This document shows, piece by piece, positions 54,608 to 64,000 of a stretch of 64,000 nucleotides of DNA. A program made the position numbers and the translations under genes. The notes under the pieces were generated by a model. The model saw nothing but the letters and a program-made list of their open reading frames with translations, was not told where the DNA came from and ran no database searches. Numbering within the stretch: position 1 is the stretch's first letter; every line of letters begins with the position of its first letter. The stretch comes from Anaerotignum propionicum (GTDB taxonomy: Bacteria; Bacillota; Clostridia; Lachnospirales; Anaerotignaceae): the NCBI RefSeq assembly GCF_024461735.1, contig NZ_JANGAD010000009.1, positions 1-64,000 of the forward strand, read 5' to 3'.

Positions 54608-55300
54608 TTATATCCCCCGCAGTTCGGCTGCCGGTAGGAAAGGAAGTATGCTAAGAAGGATATTCTGTAATTCTTTTTCAGAATAACCACTGAGATCCTT
54701 TATCAGCACATCATCCGAACACACAAAATTTTGAATGTAATATTTTTCAGAGCCTTGAATCCACTGGGCCAATGCAAGCATATCTTCTGCTGTATGTAAT
54801 TCACGCACCACGGTGGTTCTAAACTCATAAGGTATTTCATCTGCCATTAATGTGGACACACTTTCTTTGATTGGGGCAAGATCAAAATTCTTGATTCCTA
54901 TGGTCTGGCTGTACTTGTTGGGGGCATTTTTTATATCCATGGCAACATAGTCCACTAGTTGGCTTGAGATAAGCCGTTGTAATCTTTCTGGAAAACTACC
55001 ATTGGTATCCAACTTGATTGAAAAACCAAGGGATTTTATTTGGTAAAGGAAGGGTTCCAATTTTTTTTGCAGCAGGGGTTCTCCTCCGGTAATGCAAACC
55101 CCATCCAAAAGTCCTATCCTTTTTTTCAAAAAAGAGAATATTTCTTCTTCAGAAATGATATTGCCTGAAAAAGGAGGGAGAATGAGGGAAGCATTGTGAC
55201 AAAATGGACACCTAAAATTACATCCTAAAGTAAAGATAGTGCAGCATGCTCTATCAGGATAATCCAGTAAAGATAGTTTTTGAAGTCCACCAATTTCCAT
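54608..55300 (-). CDS. nrdG: Anaerobic ribonucleotide reductase activating protein
   Basis: A 230-residue radical SAM activase: LGCNFRCPFCHN binds the 4Fe-4S cluster, followed by GGEPLLQ and the YVAMDIKNAP strand. It installs the glycyl radical on NrdD. It lies upstream of nrdD on the same strand with a 118-nt gap. That gap holds an NrdR box and a small hairpin (CCACA/TGTGG), so nrdD may have a second promoter. GGGGGAC precedes the ATG. Confidence 0.93.
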   Translation of the reverse strand: MEIGGLQKLSLLDYPDRACCTIFTLGCNFRCPFCHNASLILPPFSGNIISEEEIFSFLKKRIGLLDGVCITGGEPLLQKKLEPFLYQIKSLGFSIKLDTNGSFPERLQRLISSQLVDYVAMDIKNAPNKYSQTIGIKNFDLAPIKESVSTLMADEIPYEFRTTVVRELHTAEDMLALAQWIQGSEKYYIQNFVCSDDVLIKDLSGYSEKELQNILLSILPFLPAAELRGI

Positions 55301-55600
55301 TTAAAAGTCCCCCTGTAGTAAATAATTCCATCTAAAAAAAAATAAAAGTTGTTAAAAATTTCATTTGCACTTCACCTATTGTATCAAATGAAGAGAAAAA
55401 AACAATCGTTCAACAGGATTATTTTGGGTTGATTACCGCAAGATGCGACATAAGTCTTTATAGAAATATGAGAGCTTATGGACTCTGCCTTTTTATTTTA
55501 TCGAATTGCGCAGGAGGAAATATCAGAAAGCATGCCTTGTAGAGTTAGGTTTTTTCACTTAATACAAACCGCTTGGTGAGTCCAGTAAAACCTAGTAAAC
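55301..55600. other. nrdG upstream region
   Basis: About 300 bases with no ORF. Probable promoter region; no consensus boxes recognised with confidence. Confidence 0.4.
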
Positions 55601-55606
55601 AAAAAA

Positions 55607-55632
55607 CGACAATCACAAAGCTGTGATTGTCG
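55607..55632 (-). terminator. Terminator of the DegV gene
   Basis: CGACAATCACA pairs with TGTGATTGTCG, followed on the minus strand by TTTTTTG. Confidence 0.9.
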
Positions 55633-55643
55633 CTGTAAACAAA

Positions 55644-56537
55644 TTATAAGTGGTAAGCTTCATATTTTTTTGCGAAGCAGAACCCTGTCGTTCCCGGACC
55701 GGTGTGAGAAGCCACGGTGGCACCAATTTGGAAGGGCGAGATGAATTCCATTTCAGGAAAAGCCTTTTTCAACGCTTCTTCAAATTCGGGAACTTCATCC
55801 CAAACATTGGTTGTTCCTATATGGGCAATGTAATCCTTTGGATTCTCACCAGTAGATTTAAAGTGATCTATGGAAATATCAACTAGCTTCGCCAGACCTT
55901 TTTTTCTACTTCTGACAGCTCCGCCAACACTAATCTCTCCACCTTTGAGAATAATCAAAGGCTTGATTTTTAGAATACTACCTGACAGAGCGGCAATTTT
56001 GCCGATTCTGCCCCCAACCTCAAGATGGCTTAAATCCCCCACCATAAAGTGAATACGGGCATCTACTTTGGCTTTTTCAACGTAGTCCAAAACTTCATCA
56101 ATTGTCTTACCGGCTTTTTTCATTTTAGCCATTTCCATAAGTATCAGGGTTTGAGATCCTGTAATATGCCAACAATTCACAACATAAATCTTTGCATCAG
56201 GAAATTCTTCCTCCAGCATTAATTTTGCTGTGGTGGCTGATTGTATTGAGCTGCTGAGGGAATGTGTAACTGTTGTACAAATAATATCTTTGCCTTGTTG
56301 CAAAGCCGGACGAAAGGCATCAATAAAATCTTGAACAGAGGGCAAAGAAGTCTTGGGGTATCCGTTCTCATCGATGATAAATCTATAATATTCATCTAAG
56401 GATATTTCTTCAATCTCCTTAAAATATTTTTGGTGATCTAGGGATACATAGAAAGGAATCAAAGATATACCGAATTCTTCTTCCCGTTCTTTCCCGATAT
56501 CACAAGCGCCGTCACTGAAAATTTGATAGTCTGCCAT
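55644..56537 (-). CDS. DegV family fatty-acid-binding protein
   Basis: A 297-residue two-domain DegV protein. The N-terminal part (IFSDGACDIG, PFYVSLD, KTSLPSVQDF) and the C-terminal domain (GGRIGKIAALSGSILKIKPLI, THTGPGTTG-type ending as SHTGPGTTGF) are intact. DegV/FakB proteins bind a fatty acid and present it to FakA kinase for phospholipid synthesis. No fakA is nearby. AAGGAGG precedes ATG. Monocistronic. Confidence 0.93.
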   Translation of the reverse strand: MADYQIFSDGACDIGKEREEEFGISLIPFYVSLDHQKYFKEIEEISLDEYYRFIIDENGYPKTSLPSVQDFIDAFRPALQQGKDIICTTVTHSLSSSIQSATTAKLMLEEEFPDAKIYVVNCWHITGSQTLILMEMAKMKKAGKTIDEVLDYVEKAKVDARIHFMVGDLSHLEVGGRIGKIAALSGSILKIKPLIILKGGEISVGGAVRSRKKGLAKLVDISIDHFKSTGENPKDYIAHIGTTNVWDEVPEFEEALKKAFPEMEFISPFQIGATVASHTGPGTTGFCFAKKYEAYHL

Positions 56538-57012
56538 AACGTCCTCCTTCGATGCTGTACTTCAATAAACAATATGATAGCAAAAAAGCGAAAGAATTGC
56601 AATACAAATCGCAGAACGTAGTTTAAATAACTATGTTTTGTGGACTTTGCGCAATTGGAAAAAAGAAACGAAAACTTTTCGTAGTTAAGGTGAGTTTTTT
56701 CATTGAAAATTATTCCTCATAATAACATATTTACTAGACTTAGAATATGACTTGTTTTTTTCAAAAACAGACAAAAATACTTTTGGTCTAAGTATTGTGT
56801 TTGGTGTACAGGAAATAACTTATATTTTCCTTATATCTTGATTAAAGATTGCTGAGAAAATGAATTTATTAAAATAAGACAATAAATTTTAAATAAATTG
56901 TCAGGAAAACTTAAAGACTTCCGTCGAAAAATGATTTATGATAATAAAGTCCTATAATAGGCATAAAAATCTCCTTTTTCGGAAAAAATTAGAAAAAAGG
57001 AGTGAATTGATT
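56538..57012. other. Divergent intergenic region
   Basis: About 475 AT-rich bases between degV and the CarD gene. A short inverted repeat CTGTTTTTG/CAAAAACAG-like element occurs near 56752-56772. An upstream ORF extension from 56938 lacks family similarity and is not counted as coding. Confidence 0.4.
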
Positions 57013-57480
57013 ATGTTTCAAGCAGGACAGAAAATTGTTTATCCATTGCATGGGGCTGGATATATTGAGGAAATTGAAGGAACAGAAAACGGAGAATACT
57101 ATATTATCCGTATACCCACCGGCAACGTAATGATTCGTATTCCAAAAGATGGTGCAGAAAAATCCGGAATTCGCCTGCCGGAGGAAAGGGACATGGTTGA
57201 GGAAACGTTGGTTCGGGTAGGAAAAAGCAGGCCGACATTATCAGATAACTGGAATTTAAGACAGAAGGAGAACTTTTGTCGTTTAAAAACAGGGAAATTG
57301 GATCAGGCCGCAGAGGTTATTAAAGTCCTCTATGAACAGGAAAAGAAAAAGAAGCTTTCTTCGGCTGAATGCAGAATTTTAGGGATGGCTAGACAGATTG
57401 TACTCAGTGAAATTATATCTGTTTACGAAATTAATAGCGAAAAAGCTGAAGAATTGCTTGCAAAATGGTTGGAAAATTGA
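57013..57480 (+). CDS. CarD/CdnL family transcription factor
   Basis: A 155-residue protein. The N-terminal RNA-polymerase-interacting Tudor-like domain (FQAGQKIVYPLHGAGYIEEIEG) matches the CarD/TRCF RID family, and the helical C-terminal domain (SSAECRILGMARQIVLSEI) matches the CdnL DNA-binding part. It stabilises open complexes at rRNA and housekeeping promoters in other bacteria. AAAAGGAG precedes ATG 57013. Precedes the PIN-TRAM gene, an arrangement common in Firmicutes (carD-yacL-ispD). Confidence 0.92.
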   Translation: MFQAGQKIVYPLHGAGYIEEIEGTENGEYYIIRIPTGNVMIRIPKDGAEKSGIRLPEERDMVEETLVRVGKSRPTLSDNWNLRQKENFCRLKTGKLDQAAEVIKVLYEQEKKKKLSSAECRILGMARQIVLSEIISVYEINSEKAEELLAKWLEN

Positions 57481-57549
57481 TACTATTTCTTTATGGTAAA
57501 GTATGGGTATTTTACCCTTTTGCCAAAAATGGGGGAAGGAGGTGGAAGA

Positions 57550-58629
57550 ATGAAAAGACTTGTTGAGATTATTATGAGTTTAATCGTTATGGCGGCGAGC
57601 TATGCGCTCTTGCATATTCTATTTATATCTAACTTTTTCCAATGGCATATATCCATGCCTTTTTATGTGCCAATGGGGTTAGCAGTATTCACCGGACTTA
57701 TATTTTATCTTATCTTATCATCGCCCTTAACGGAAATGATGTTAAAAAGGCTTTCTCAAACAGAAGAAAGATTAACCAAAATGAATGTAAAGGAATTGGC
57801 ATTGACAATCCTTGGTTGTGTTGTTGGTTTGATCATCGCAAACCTCATCGGCATTGCCTTTAACGGCTTTGGCGCAATCGGCACTTTCATTGTGGTTTTG
57901 TTAAACTTATTGTTTGGGTTTTTGGGAATTCGTGTGGCAAGAAGAAAGAAGGACGAATTTAATGTAAGAAGCTTACAAAAAATGATTATTCCTGCTTTGG
58001 CACCACAAGAGAAAATTTCCGTTTATGGACAACCTAAGATATTAGATACAAGTGTAATTATTGACGGTAGAATTCTGGATTTGCTGCAAACTGGGTTTAT
58101 CGAAGGCAAAATTATTATTCCGAATTTCGTTCTGGAAGAATTACGGCATATTGCAGACTCAGCTGATGGTTTAAAGAGAAACCGCGGGCGTCGGGGTTTG
58201 GATATTTTAAATGAAATTCAAAAGCAACTGGCAGTGCCCGTTGAAATCAAAGAGTTTTCCACAAAGCAGTCGATGGAGGTTGATTCCATGCTGCTGAAGA
58301 TGGCAGAAAGTATAGATGCCTTTGTTGTTACCAACGACTATAACTTGAATAAAGTTGCTGAGTTTCAGGGCGTTCGTGTTTTAAATATCAATGAACTGGC
58401 AAATGCCATAAAACCTGTAGTACTTCCGGGAGAAGAAATGCAAGTTACAATTATCAAAGCTGGCAAAGAAATGGGACAGGGCATTGCTTATTTGAATGAT
58501 GGCACCATGATTGTTGTGGATGGTGGCAATAAGTTTATCGGTGAAACGAAAAATGTTGTAGTAACCAGTGTGTTACAAACAGCGGCAGGACGAATGATTT
58601 TTACAAAAATGGTTGCTGCTGCTTCATAA
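57550..58629 (+). CDS. yacL: PIN-TRAM domain membrane protein, YacL-like
   Basis: A 359-residue protein. About four N-terminal membrane helices (residues 5-140) are followed by a PIN nuclease domain (ILDTSVIIDGRILDLL, EELRHIADSADGLKRNRGRRGLDIL, DSMLLKMA, VVTNDYNLNKVA) and a C-terminal TRAM RNA-binding domain. The acidic PIN residues are present, so ribonuclease activity is plausible. ATG 57550 follows GGAAGGAGG; the frame start at 57493 is not needed. Confidence 0.92.
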   Translation: MKRLVEIIMSLIVMAASYALLHILFISNFFQWHISMPFYVPMGLAVFTGLIFYLILSSPLTEMMLKRLSQTEERLTKMNVKELALTILGCVVGLIIANLIGIAFNGFGAIGTFIVVLLNLLFGFLGIRVARRKKDEFNVRSLQKMIIPALAPQEKISVYGQPKILDTSVIIDGRILDLLQTGFIEGKIIIPNFVLEELRHIADSADGLKRNRGRRGLDILNEIQKQLAVPVEIKEFSTKQSMEVDSMLLKMAESIDAFVVTNDYNLNKVAEFQGVRVLNINELANAIKPVVLPGEEMQVTIIKAGKEMGQGIAYLNDGTMIVVDGGNKFIGETKNVVVTSVLQTAAGRMIFTKMVAAAS

Positions 58630-58641
58630 AATGAAGAGAAT

Positions 58642-58692
58642 GAAAGCCCCAAAGCAAACGATCCCTGTCAAAAGGGTTGCATGGGGCTTTTA
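58642..58692 (+). terminator. Terminator between yacL and ispD
   Basis: AAAGCCCC and GCAA pair with TTGC and GGGGCTTT around an ATCCC/GGG loop, followed by TTATTG. It lies only 23 nt upstream of ispD, so it may act as a partial attenuator. Confidence 0.75.
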
Positions 58693-58714
58693 TTGATAGA
58701 GGGAGAGAAGAAGT

Positions 58715-59416
58715 GTGGAGGGTGAACGAATTTCTGCTGCAATTATTGTTGCCGCGGGACAGGGCAAGCGCATGGGTGGAGAAACCCGAAAGCAGTTCTT
58801 GATGTTGGAAGGAAAAGAAATTTTAGCCCATACCGTAGAGCGTTTTGAACAGTTTTCTAAGATAAAGGAAATCGTTTTGGTGACAGGTGAAGATGACATA
58901 GCGTGTGTAAAGGCGATGGTAAGAAATTACGGGTGGAAGAAAATCCGTGCTGTAGTTTGTGGAGGAAAGGAACGTCAGGATTCTGTAAAATGTGGACTTC
59001 AGGCACTTTCTTTAACCACAGAAATCGTTTTAATACATGATGGTGTGCGCCCTTTTATTACTGAAGAGATGATAAACCGTTCCATAGATGCAGCACAAGA
59101 TTTTGATGGATGTGTACTTGGAGTACCGGCAAAGGATACCATTAAGATTTGTGACAAAGATGGGATGGTTTTGGAAACGCCTGATCGCAGTACATTATGG
59201 CACATACAAACGCCCCAGACCTTCCGCAGAGATTTGATTGTAAAGGCTTATGAGAAGGCACAAAAAAATGGATTTTTAGGTACAGACGATGCTTCTGTGG
59301 CGGAGTTTTATGGTGCAAAGATAATGGTTATTCAGGGCAGCTATCAAAATATCAAGATTACCACAAAAGAAGACCTTTTAGTGGGAGCTTGCTTTTTGGA
59401 GGAGGAGAGGGAATGA
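58715..59416 (+). CDS. ispD: 2-C-methyl-D-erythritol 4-phosphate cytidylyltransferase
   Basis: A 233-residue nucleotidyltransferase of the MEP isoprenoid pathway. It has the CTP-binding glycine loop [36 protein letters not shown] and [10 protein letters not shown]. The start is GTG 58715 with GAGAGAAG upstream. The final TGA overlaps the rnhA ATG (ATGA), indicating coupling. Confidence 0.95.
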   Translation: MEGERISAAIIVAAGQGKRMGGETRKQFLMLEGKEILAHTVERFEQFSKIKEIVLVTGEDDIACVKAMVRNYGWKKIRAVVCGGKERQDSVKCGLQALSLTTEIVLIHDGVRPFITEEMINRSIDAAQDFDGCVLGVPAKDTIKICDKDGMVLETPDRSTLWHIQTPQTFRRDLIVKAYEKAQKNGFLGTDDASVAEFYGAKIMVIQGSYQNIKITTKEDLLVGACFLEEERE

Positions 59417-59880
59417 AGTCAATTGTAATATATACAGATGGTGCATGCTCCGGAAATCCAGGGGCGGGGGGATATGGCGTTGTAATGCTTTATGGCACGG
59501 CCCGAAAGGAATTGTCAGGAGGTTATCGTAAAACAACCAATAATCGTATGGAAGTTTTAGCTGTGATTAAAGGACTGGAAGCATTAAAGGAGCCTTGTGC
59601 CGTTAAGCTGTATAGTGACTCAAAATATGTAGTGGATGCCATTGAAAAAGGCTGGGCAAAAAAATGGCGTAGTCAAGGCTGGATGCGCAATAACAAGGAA
59701 AAGGCCTCAAATGTAGATTTATGGGAGCGATTGTTAGCTTTGCTTGAAATTCATCAGGTTTCCTTTATTTGGGTAAAGGGACATGCTGATAATCCCGAAA
59801 ATGAGCGATGTGACCAATTAGCAAGGGCTGCAATACAGAAAAATACGTTAGAAAATGACGAAAATTATGAAACAATGTAA
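59413..59880 (+). CDS. rnhA: Ribonuclease HI
   Basis: A 155-residue RNase HI. The catalytic acidic residues are visible: Asp in [12 protein letters not shown], Glu in NNRMEVLA, Asp in [11 protein letters not shown], and Asp in [15 protein letters not shown]. It removes RNA from RNA-DNA hybrids. The ATG overlaps the ispD stop by four bases, and its ribosome site GGAGGAG is within ispD. Confidence 0.96.
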   Translation: MKSIVIYTDGACSGNPGAGGYGVVMLYGTARKELSGGYRKTTNNRMEVLAVIKGLEALKEPCAVKLYSDSKYVVDAIEKGWAKKWRSQGWMRNNKEKASNVDLWERLLALLEIHQVSFIWVKGHADNPENERCDQLARAAIQKNTLENDENYETM

Positions 59881-59911
59881 ATGAGAACAGTGACTTAGTA
59901 GGAAATTTGCG

Positions 59912-59940
59912 TTGACACTTTATGAAATATATGGTAGTAT
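59912..59940 (+). promoter_or_regulatory. Promoter of the cold-shock gene
   Basis: TTGACA (59912-59917) and TAGTAT (59935-59940) with a 17-bp spacer, about 46 nt before the csp ATG. Confidence 0.75.
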
Positions 59941-59986
59941 TGTCTTGTAAAAGTTTTTTATCTATCTATGTAGGAGGATTTATTCA

Positions 59987-60187
59987 ATGAAAAAGGGTAC
60001 AGTTAAATGGTTCAACGCAGAAAAAGGTTTCGGTTTTATTTCCGTTCCCGGTGAAGACGACGTGTTTGTACACTTCTCTGCTATTCAGTCCGAAGGTTAC
60101 AAGACACTTGAAGAAGGTCAGGAAGTTGAATTTGAAGTTGTTCAGGGTGCAAAAGGCCCTCAGGCTGCTAACGTAAAACGTGCTTAA
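59987..60187 (+). CDS. Cold-shock protein
   Basis: A 66-residue CspA-family RNA chaperone with both RNP motifs (KGFGFISV and VFVHFSAI) and start [25 protein letters not shown] precedes ATG. It has its own promoter and a terminator about 120 nt downstream. Confidence 0.97.
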   Translation: MKKGTVKWFNAEKGFGFISVPGEDDVFVHFSAIQSEGYKTLEEGQEVEFEVVQGAKGPQAANVKRA

Positions 60188-60303
60188 TCGATTTGATTCT
60201 GTATTGAAGATGCTTAGGCATTGATAATATAAATTATTTTTTGGTTATGCAAGAAGCAACGCTTTATACCGTTGGACAAAGTTAGGAAGCTAGACTTCCA
60301 TGG

Positions 60304-60332
60304 AAGGCATAGGTTAATACCTGTGCCTTTTT
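60304..60332 (+). terminator. Terminator of the cold-shock gene
   Basis: AAGGCATAGGT pairs with ACCTGTGCCTT (one wobble), followed by TTTA. Confidence 0.85.
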
Positions 60333-60577
60333 ATTATGCAAAAATATGTTTACATAGTAACAACAGAGTGCCAAAAATGTGCAATGATTTAAATGATTTA
60401 GAAATAGACTTTATTTAATTTTTGATAAAGATTTTCTCTAAGAAAACGAAGAAAAATAGTCAGAAAATTTGTAATTTTGATAATATAATTGAAACAAATG
60501 AAAAAAGCATTCTCAGACAAACAATAAGCCGCAGATGAAAGATTCAAATAGAGAAAGAATTGCTAATGAAAAAACAA

Positions 60578-60612
60578 ATGGCGATAACCAAAAGACAATT
60601 GGGTTATCGCCA
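60578..60612 (-). terminator. Terminator of the HD-domain gene
   Basis: ATGGCGATAACC pairs with GGTTATCGCCAT; on the minus strand it is followed by TTGTTTTTTC. Confidence 0.88.
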
Positions 60613-60655
60613 TTAAACTTCAGAATTATGAACCGATACAATTTGTTTTGTTCCT

Positions 60656-61183
60656 TTAAGAAACAGCAACCTTTCCCACACGGATTCCTTTATATTTGCG
60701 CTCTGCAACCTCACAAACAGCACAAACCTTATCTACAAAGGTAATAACGTAGGATTCAATATATCTGGGAGGAACCAGAGTGCATGGCCACATATGCTTA
60801 GAAATGGCGTCCTTTTCAACTTTATTCAGCTCTGTAATTTTTCTTGCATTATCCAGAGCAACTCTGGGATGCCAAGATGCATGGTGGGTGCGAAGCCCCT
60901 TCTTTGTTCTCCAATCGTAGAAGAACAAGTCATGAAGAAGTCCGGCTCTGGCTGCGGAACGGTAGTCCCAGCCCATGCGATAGCAAACCAAAAAGCTGTA
61001 ATAGGATACATTAATGCTATGCTGTAATCTGCTTGTATTGCAATGCTGTACGAAGGAATCCATTTTTCTAACCATTTCATGATCAAGAAGATCCTGTACG
61101 CATTCATTATACTCTGCTAATAATTCATCCTCACTTAAGTTGCCAAAATCTTTTTTGGAACCAATTGCCTTGTGCACTGGCAT
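60656..61183 (-). CDS. HD-domain phosphohydrolase-like protein
   Basis: A 175-residue HD superfamily protein. Metal-binding residues appear at SRLQHSINVSYYSF, GLLHDLFFYD, the HH of RTHHASWHPR and the late VDKVCAV aspartate. It is the short form common in Clostridia; substrate unknown. ATG 61183 follows AAAGGACG; the longer frame to 61270 lacks a ribosome site. Confidence 0.85.
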   Translation of the reverse strand: MPVHKAIGSKKDFGNLSEDELLAEYNECVQDLLDHEMVRKMDSFVQHCNTSRLQHSINVSYYSFLVCYRMGWDYRSAARAGLLHDLFFYDWRTKKGLRTHHASWHPRVALDNARKITELNKVEKDAISKHMWPCTLVPPRYIESYVITFVDKVCAVCEVAERKYKGIRVGKVAVS

Positions 61184-62150
61184 CACGTCCTTTTTCAGAT
61201 TTACATAAGTATACCACAATGGCAAAGAAAAAAGACGGGGGAAATCAGGAAAAAGAACTTTTTTTCCCAATCACGACTGGGTTTTTCTTCAGCATGATCA
61301 AATGACCCCGACTTCAAGTTCCTTTGCTTCGATTTTTCTATTATAGCATATGAATAAATAACGCACAAGGAACAAAACAAGCAAATTTCAAGTAAATCAT
61401 TCCCTATTGTTTGTGACCATTGATCATCATGTCTCCAACAAATTCTTTCAAAAATCAACAATAAATTGTGTAAGAATGTGAGCTATTCTTCTTGATATTA
61501 TAAGAAAATCAGTATAGTTTTAGCTTAAAATATCATGGCTTTTTTGTATTCAAAATCGTCAGTTATTTAACATGTTAATTAACATAAAACATGGGAAGGT
61601 TTTAAATAAAATCATAAAAAATATGGTTCTAACAGTGGTACAAAGTTTTTTAGAGGGGCCATGACTTAGAATGTATGCATTGAGATAAATATATTCAAGG
61701 ATTAGTAACTTTTTTGAAGTGTACAAATATTAAGAAAAATTTATTTGAATCATCTTATAGAAAGTAGATGTAGATGTTTTCACAAATTCTTATATATTTA
61801 TTCGTTTTAATGAATTGACAGTTAATAATAAGAACATATTTGAAGAAGCAATCCAACTATTTCTATGAAAGTAAATATTACACAATTCATTGTGAATACA
61901 TTAAAGTCTATCTTCAAGAGATCTTGACAAATTGCACAAGAATTGTTGAAATGGTTTGGTACTTTTCGTTTGGCTTAATTGTACTTGTAAGAAGAACATA
62001 TATATCATGGTGATTCATAGATTTCACTCATTTGTTAAAAAGTATGCCACTTACTCAAAAATAAAAAAAATAAATCTCCTCTCATTTTCAATGACTTTCG
62101 GTAAAAATGATGATTAAAAGTTGGAAAAAAGAAAATTTTTTGTGAGAGAT
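61184..62150. other. Long AT-rich non-coding region upstream of clpB
   Basis: Nearly 1 kb without a supported gene. An 86-codon minus-strand frame (61201-61461) lacks a ribosome site and recognisable similarity. A TTGACA occurs at 61924-61929 but without a clear partner. May be a degraded region. Confidence 0.45.
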
Positions 62151-62156
62151 ATTTTG

Positions 62157-62183
62157 TTAGCACTCTTTACAAGTGAGTGCTAA
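62157..62183 (+). promoter_or_regulatory. CIRCE operator (HrcA site)
   Basis: A perfect TTAGCACTC-N9-GAGTGCTAA. The 9-base centre contains the -35 box, so HrcA binding would directly block RNA polymerase. Confidence 0.97.
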
Positions 62184-62194
62184 CAATGTATAAT
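62166..62194 (+). promoter_or_regulatory. clpB promoter within CIRCE
   Basis: TTTACA (62166-62171) and TATAAT (62189-62194) with a 17-bp spacer. The start is expected near 62201, about 60 nt before the ATG. Confidence 0.88.
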
Positions 62195-62260
62195 ATACCC
62201 ATATTCAAGTTATAATTTATTTAGTTTAAAATTCGTTTAATATAGGAAGGTGGAATGGTT

Positions 62261-64000
62261 ATGAACTTGCAAAAATTTACCCAAAAGTCTTTGGAAGCCA
62301 TTCAAAATGCCCAGTCCGTTGCTGTGGAGTACGGAAATCCACAAATTGACCAACAGCATTTGTTGGCAATGCTATTAACTCAGGAAGATGGTTTGATTCC
62401 TCAGTTATTACAAAAGATGGATGTAAATGTGAATGGCTTGCTTCAGGCAGTAGAAGCTGAAATAAAAAAACTTCCTCGTGTGTCAGGAGGACAGACCTAT
62501 GTCAGCGGAGGATTAGAAAAAACTTTAGTCGCCGCAGAAAAGCTTGCTGAAAATATGACAGATGAATATGTTTCTGTAGAACATATTTTTTTGGCGATGC
62601 TGAATGCACCAAATGAGGTGCTAAAGCCAGTGTTCAAGCAATACAACGTGAGTAAAGATGCATTTATGAAGATTTTGGTTTCTGTGCGGGGAAATACCCG
62701 TGTGACTAGTGATTCTCCGGAAGCTACTTATGATGCCTTGAAAAAATATGGTACTGATTTGGTTGAAAGAGCCAGGAGTAAAAAACTTGATCCCGTTATT
62801 GGTCGGGATGATGAAATTAGAAACGTAATACGAATTTTATCACGTAAAACAAAAAACAACCCAGTTTTAATTGGTGAACCCGGTGTTGGTAAAACGGCAA
62901 TTGCCGAGGGCTTAGCCCAGCGTATTGTCAAAGAGGATGTTCCCAATAGTCTAAAGGATAAAATTATTTTTTCATTAGATATGGGAGCGTTGATTGCAGG
63001 TGCAAAGTTCCGTGGCGAATTTGAAGAACGATTGAAAGCGGTTTTAAATGAAGTCCGTAAAAGCGAAGGTAAAATAATTCTCTTTATTGATGAACTGCAT
63101 ACCATTGTTGGAGCAGGCAAGACTGATGGCGCCATGGATGCAGGTAACTTGTTAAAACCAATGCTGGCAAGAGGTGAACTGCATTGTATTGGTGCAACCA
63201 CCCTAAATGAATATAGACAGTATATCGAAAAAGATGCTGCTTTGGAAAGAAGATTCCAGCCTGTTTTAGTGAATGAGCCAACGGTGGAAGATACTATTTC
63301 TATTTTGCGTGGGCTGAAAGAACGTTATGAAGTTTATCATGGCGTTAAAATTCAGGATCAGGCAATTATTGCAGCAGCAACATTGTCAAACAGATATATT
63401 AGCGACCGTTTTCTACCTGATAAGGCAATTGATTTGGTGGATGAGGCTTGTGCTATGATTCGTACGGAAATGGATTCCATGCCAACGGAGCTGGATATTA
63501 TTCAACGAAAAATTATACAGCATGAAATAGAAGAAGCAGCGCTTAAAAAAGAAAGTGATAAGCTTTCTATGGAAAGATTAGCTGAAACCCAAAAGGAACT
63601 GGCAGAAATGCGGGATAAGTTTGCCGCTTTGAAAGCAAAATGGGAGAATGAAAAGGACTCTATCGGTGTTGTGCAAAAGCTTAGAGAGGAAATAGAAGAT
63701 GTAAATGCAGAGATTGAGGCGGCGGAGAGAAAATATGATTTGAACCGTGCTGCGGAGTTGAAATATGGAAGACTGCCCCAATTGCAAAAGGAGCTTGAGG
63801 AAAAAGAGCACCTTGCCGAGGAGAACAGCGGAAAGAATACACTCCTTCGGGATAAAGTAACAGAAGAAGAGATTGCACGGATTATAGAGCGTTGGACAGG
63901 GATTCCAGGGGCTAGGCTTATGGAAGGTGAAAGAGAAAAGCTTCTTCATTTGGAGGAGATTTTGCACGAAAGAGTGGTGGGTCAGGATGAGGCAGTAACC
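62261..64000 (+). CDS. clpB: ATP-dependent disaggregase ClpB, 5' part
   Basis: A 580-codon partial gene running off the window. The N-domain ([18 protein letters not shown]) is followed by NBD1 with Walker [10 protein letters not shown], Walker [10 protein letters not shown] and arginine-finger region LERRFQPV. Next come the coiled-coil middle domain (about 400-530, [37 protein letters not shown]) and the linker to NBD2 ([11 protein letters not shown]). With DnaK it rescues aggregated proteins. The M-domain identifies ClpB rather than ClpA or ClpC. GGAAGG precedes ATG 62261. Controlled by HrcA through the CIRCE element. Confidence 0.97.
   Translation, partial: MNLQKFTQKSLEAIQNAQSVAVEYGNPQIDQQHLLAMLLTQEDGLIPQLLQKMDVNVNGLLQAVEAEIKKLPRVSGGQTYVSGGLEKTLVAAEKLAENMTDEYVSVEHIFLAMLNAPNEVLKPVFKQYNVSKDAFMKILVSVRGNTRVTSDSPEATYDALKKYGTDLVERARSKKLDPVIGRDDEIRNVIRILSRKTKNNPVLIGEPGVGKTAIAEGLAQRIVKEDVPNSLKDKIIFSLDMGALIAGAKFRGEFEERLKAVLNEVRKSEGKIILFIDELHTIVGAGKTDGAMDAGNLLKPMLARGELHCIGATTLNEYRQYIEKDAALERRFQPVLVNEPTVEDTISILRGLKERYEVYHGVKIQDQAIIAAATLSNRYISDRFLPDKAIDLVDEACAMIRTEMDSMPTELDIIQRKIIQHEIEEAALKKESDKLSMERLAETQKELAEMRDKFAALKAKWENEKDSIGVVQKLREEIEDVNAEIEAAERKYDLNRAAELKYGRLPQLQKELEEKEHLAEENSGKNTLLRDKVTEEEIARIIERWTGIPGARLMEGEREKLLHLEEILHERVVGQDEAVT

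Larger units (their letters stand above)
60188..60655. other. Intergenic region between convergent csp and HD genes
   Basis: Contains two terminators (60304-60332 and 60578-60612) and no supported gene. Confidence 0.5.

Noticed and set aside
61201..61461. 86-codon minus-strand frame upstream of the HD gene
   Set aside because: No ribosome site, low similarity to any protein, and it overlaps the start region of the HD gene in another frame.
1..64000. CRISPR arrays, tRNA and rRNA genes
   Set aside because: No regularly spaced direct repeats and no tRNA or rRNA signature were seen on either strand by reading; a tRNAscan or Infernal run would be decisive.

Overview
This is an AT-rich (roughly 35-40% GC by eye) stretch of a Gram-positive, strictly anaerobic, probably spore-forming member of the Clostridia. 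The content resembles Lachnospirales-type genomes, but no rRNA or marker gene fixes the genus. The evidence is an oxygen-sensitive class III ribonucleotide reductase with its activase, a hybrid-cluster protein with ferredoxin and hemerythrin-type partners, a CIRCE operator before clpB, ATG/TTG/GTG starts with strong GGAGG ribosome sites, an agr-type peptide signalling locus, and a sporulation-type promoter in front of two cysteine-rich small proteins.

Layout. 0.3-6 kb: PHP phosphatase, TrpR-like regulator, and the pcrA-ligA DNA repair pair. 6-8.4 kb: an ABC permease/ATPase pair without a binding protein, then two overlooked tiny Cys/Arg-rich ORFs (7965-8271, minus strand). 8.9-11.9 kb: HPt protein and a REC-(degenerate GGDEF)-EAL-PAS protein. 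12.2-15.3 kb: split agr system (agrD-agrB on plus, agrA-agrC converging on minus). 15.5-20.8 kb: two segments bounded by inverted repeats, one non-coding and one carrying a tyrosine recombinase, interleaved with a chemoreceptor and an HD-GYP gene. 21.3-31.2 kb: BrnQ transporter, preQ1-riboswitch/QueT, OYE-type oxidoreductase, alanine racemase, CoA-binding protein, and a four-domain CoA-disulfide-reductase-type enzyme. 31.5-34.2 kb: radical SAM protein, REC-CheX and CheX. 34.8-40.2 kb: nitrosative/oxidative stress cluster (ferredoxin, cupin, Hcp-DUF1858, unknown, hemerythrin, Crp/Fnr regulator, di-iron metallo-beta-lactamase protein). 40.8-46.5 kb: alanine symporter, lipid-kinase-like protein, hybrid kinase and diguanylate cyclase. 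46.7-51.7 kb: small redox/metal proteins, membrane-anchored XRE regulator, FAD oxidoreductase, NagD-type phosphatase. 51.7-56.5 kb: decayed phoH remnant, nrdD/nrdG, DegV. 57-64 kb: CarD, PIN-TRAM protein, ispD, rnhA, csp, HD protein, and the 5' part of clpB.

Most interesting system. Two DNA units (15558-15980 and 18288-19739) are each bounded by perfect inverted repeats (29 and 22 bp) built on the same arms, CGCAGTAT and ATACTGTG, around a 5-bp centre that differs between the units (AAATA versus ACTTG). Each unit holds, just inside its left repeat, a promoter with perfect TTGACA and TATAAT boxes 18 bp apart that points outward to the left, into a hairpin terminator. Exactly 95 bp from the -35 box in each unit lies the shared motif CGCCGTC-N8-CGTCATG. 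Unit 2 carries an intact tyrosine recombinase. Inversion would turn the promoters rightward, toward a methyl-accepting chemotaxis protein (unit 1) and an HD-GYP c-di-GMP phosphodiesterase-like protein (unit 2). My reading is a two-channel phase-variation switch for chemosensing and c-di-GMP turnover, driven by one self-inverting recombinase and currently in the OFF orientation. The repeats, promoters and terminators are seen directly; the inversion is inferred.

Signalling is dense throughout: agr peptide sensing, a c-di-GMP synthase, an EAL protein, an HD-GYP protein, CheX-type phosphatases, and a hybrid kinase phosphorelay.
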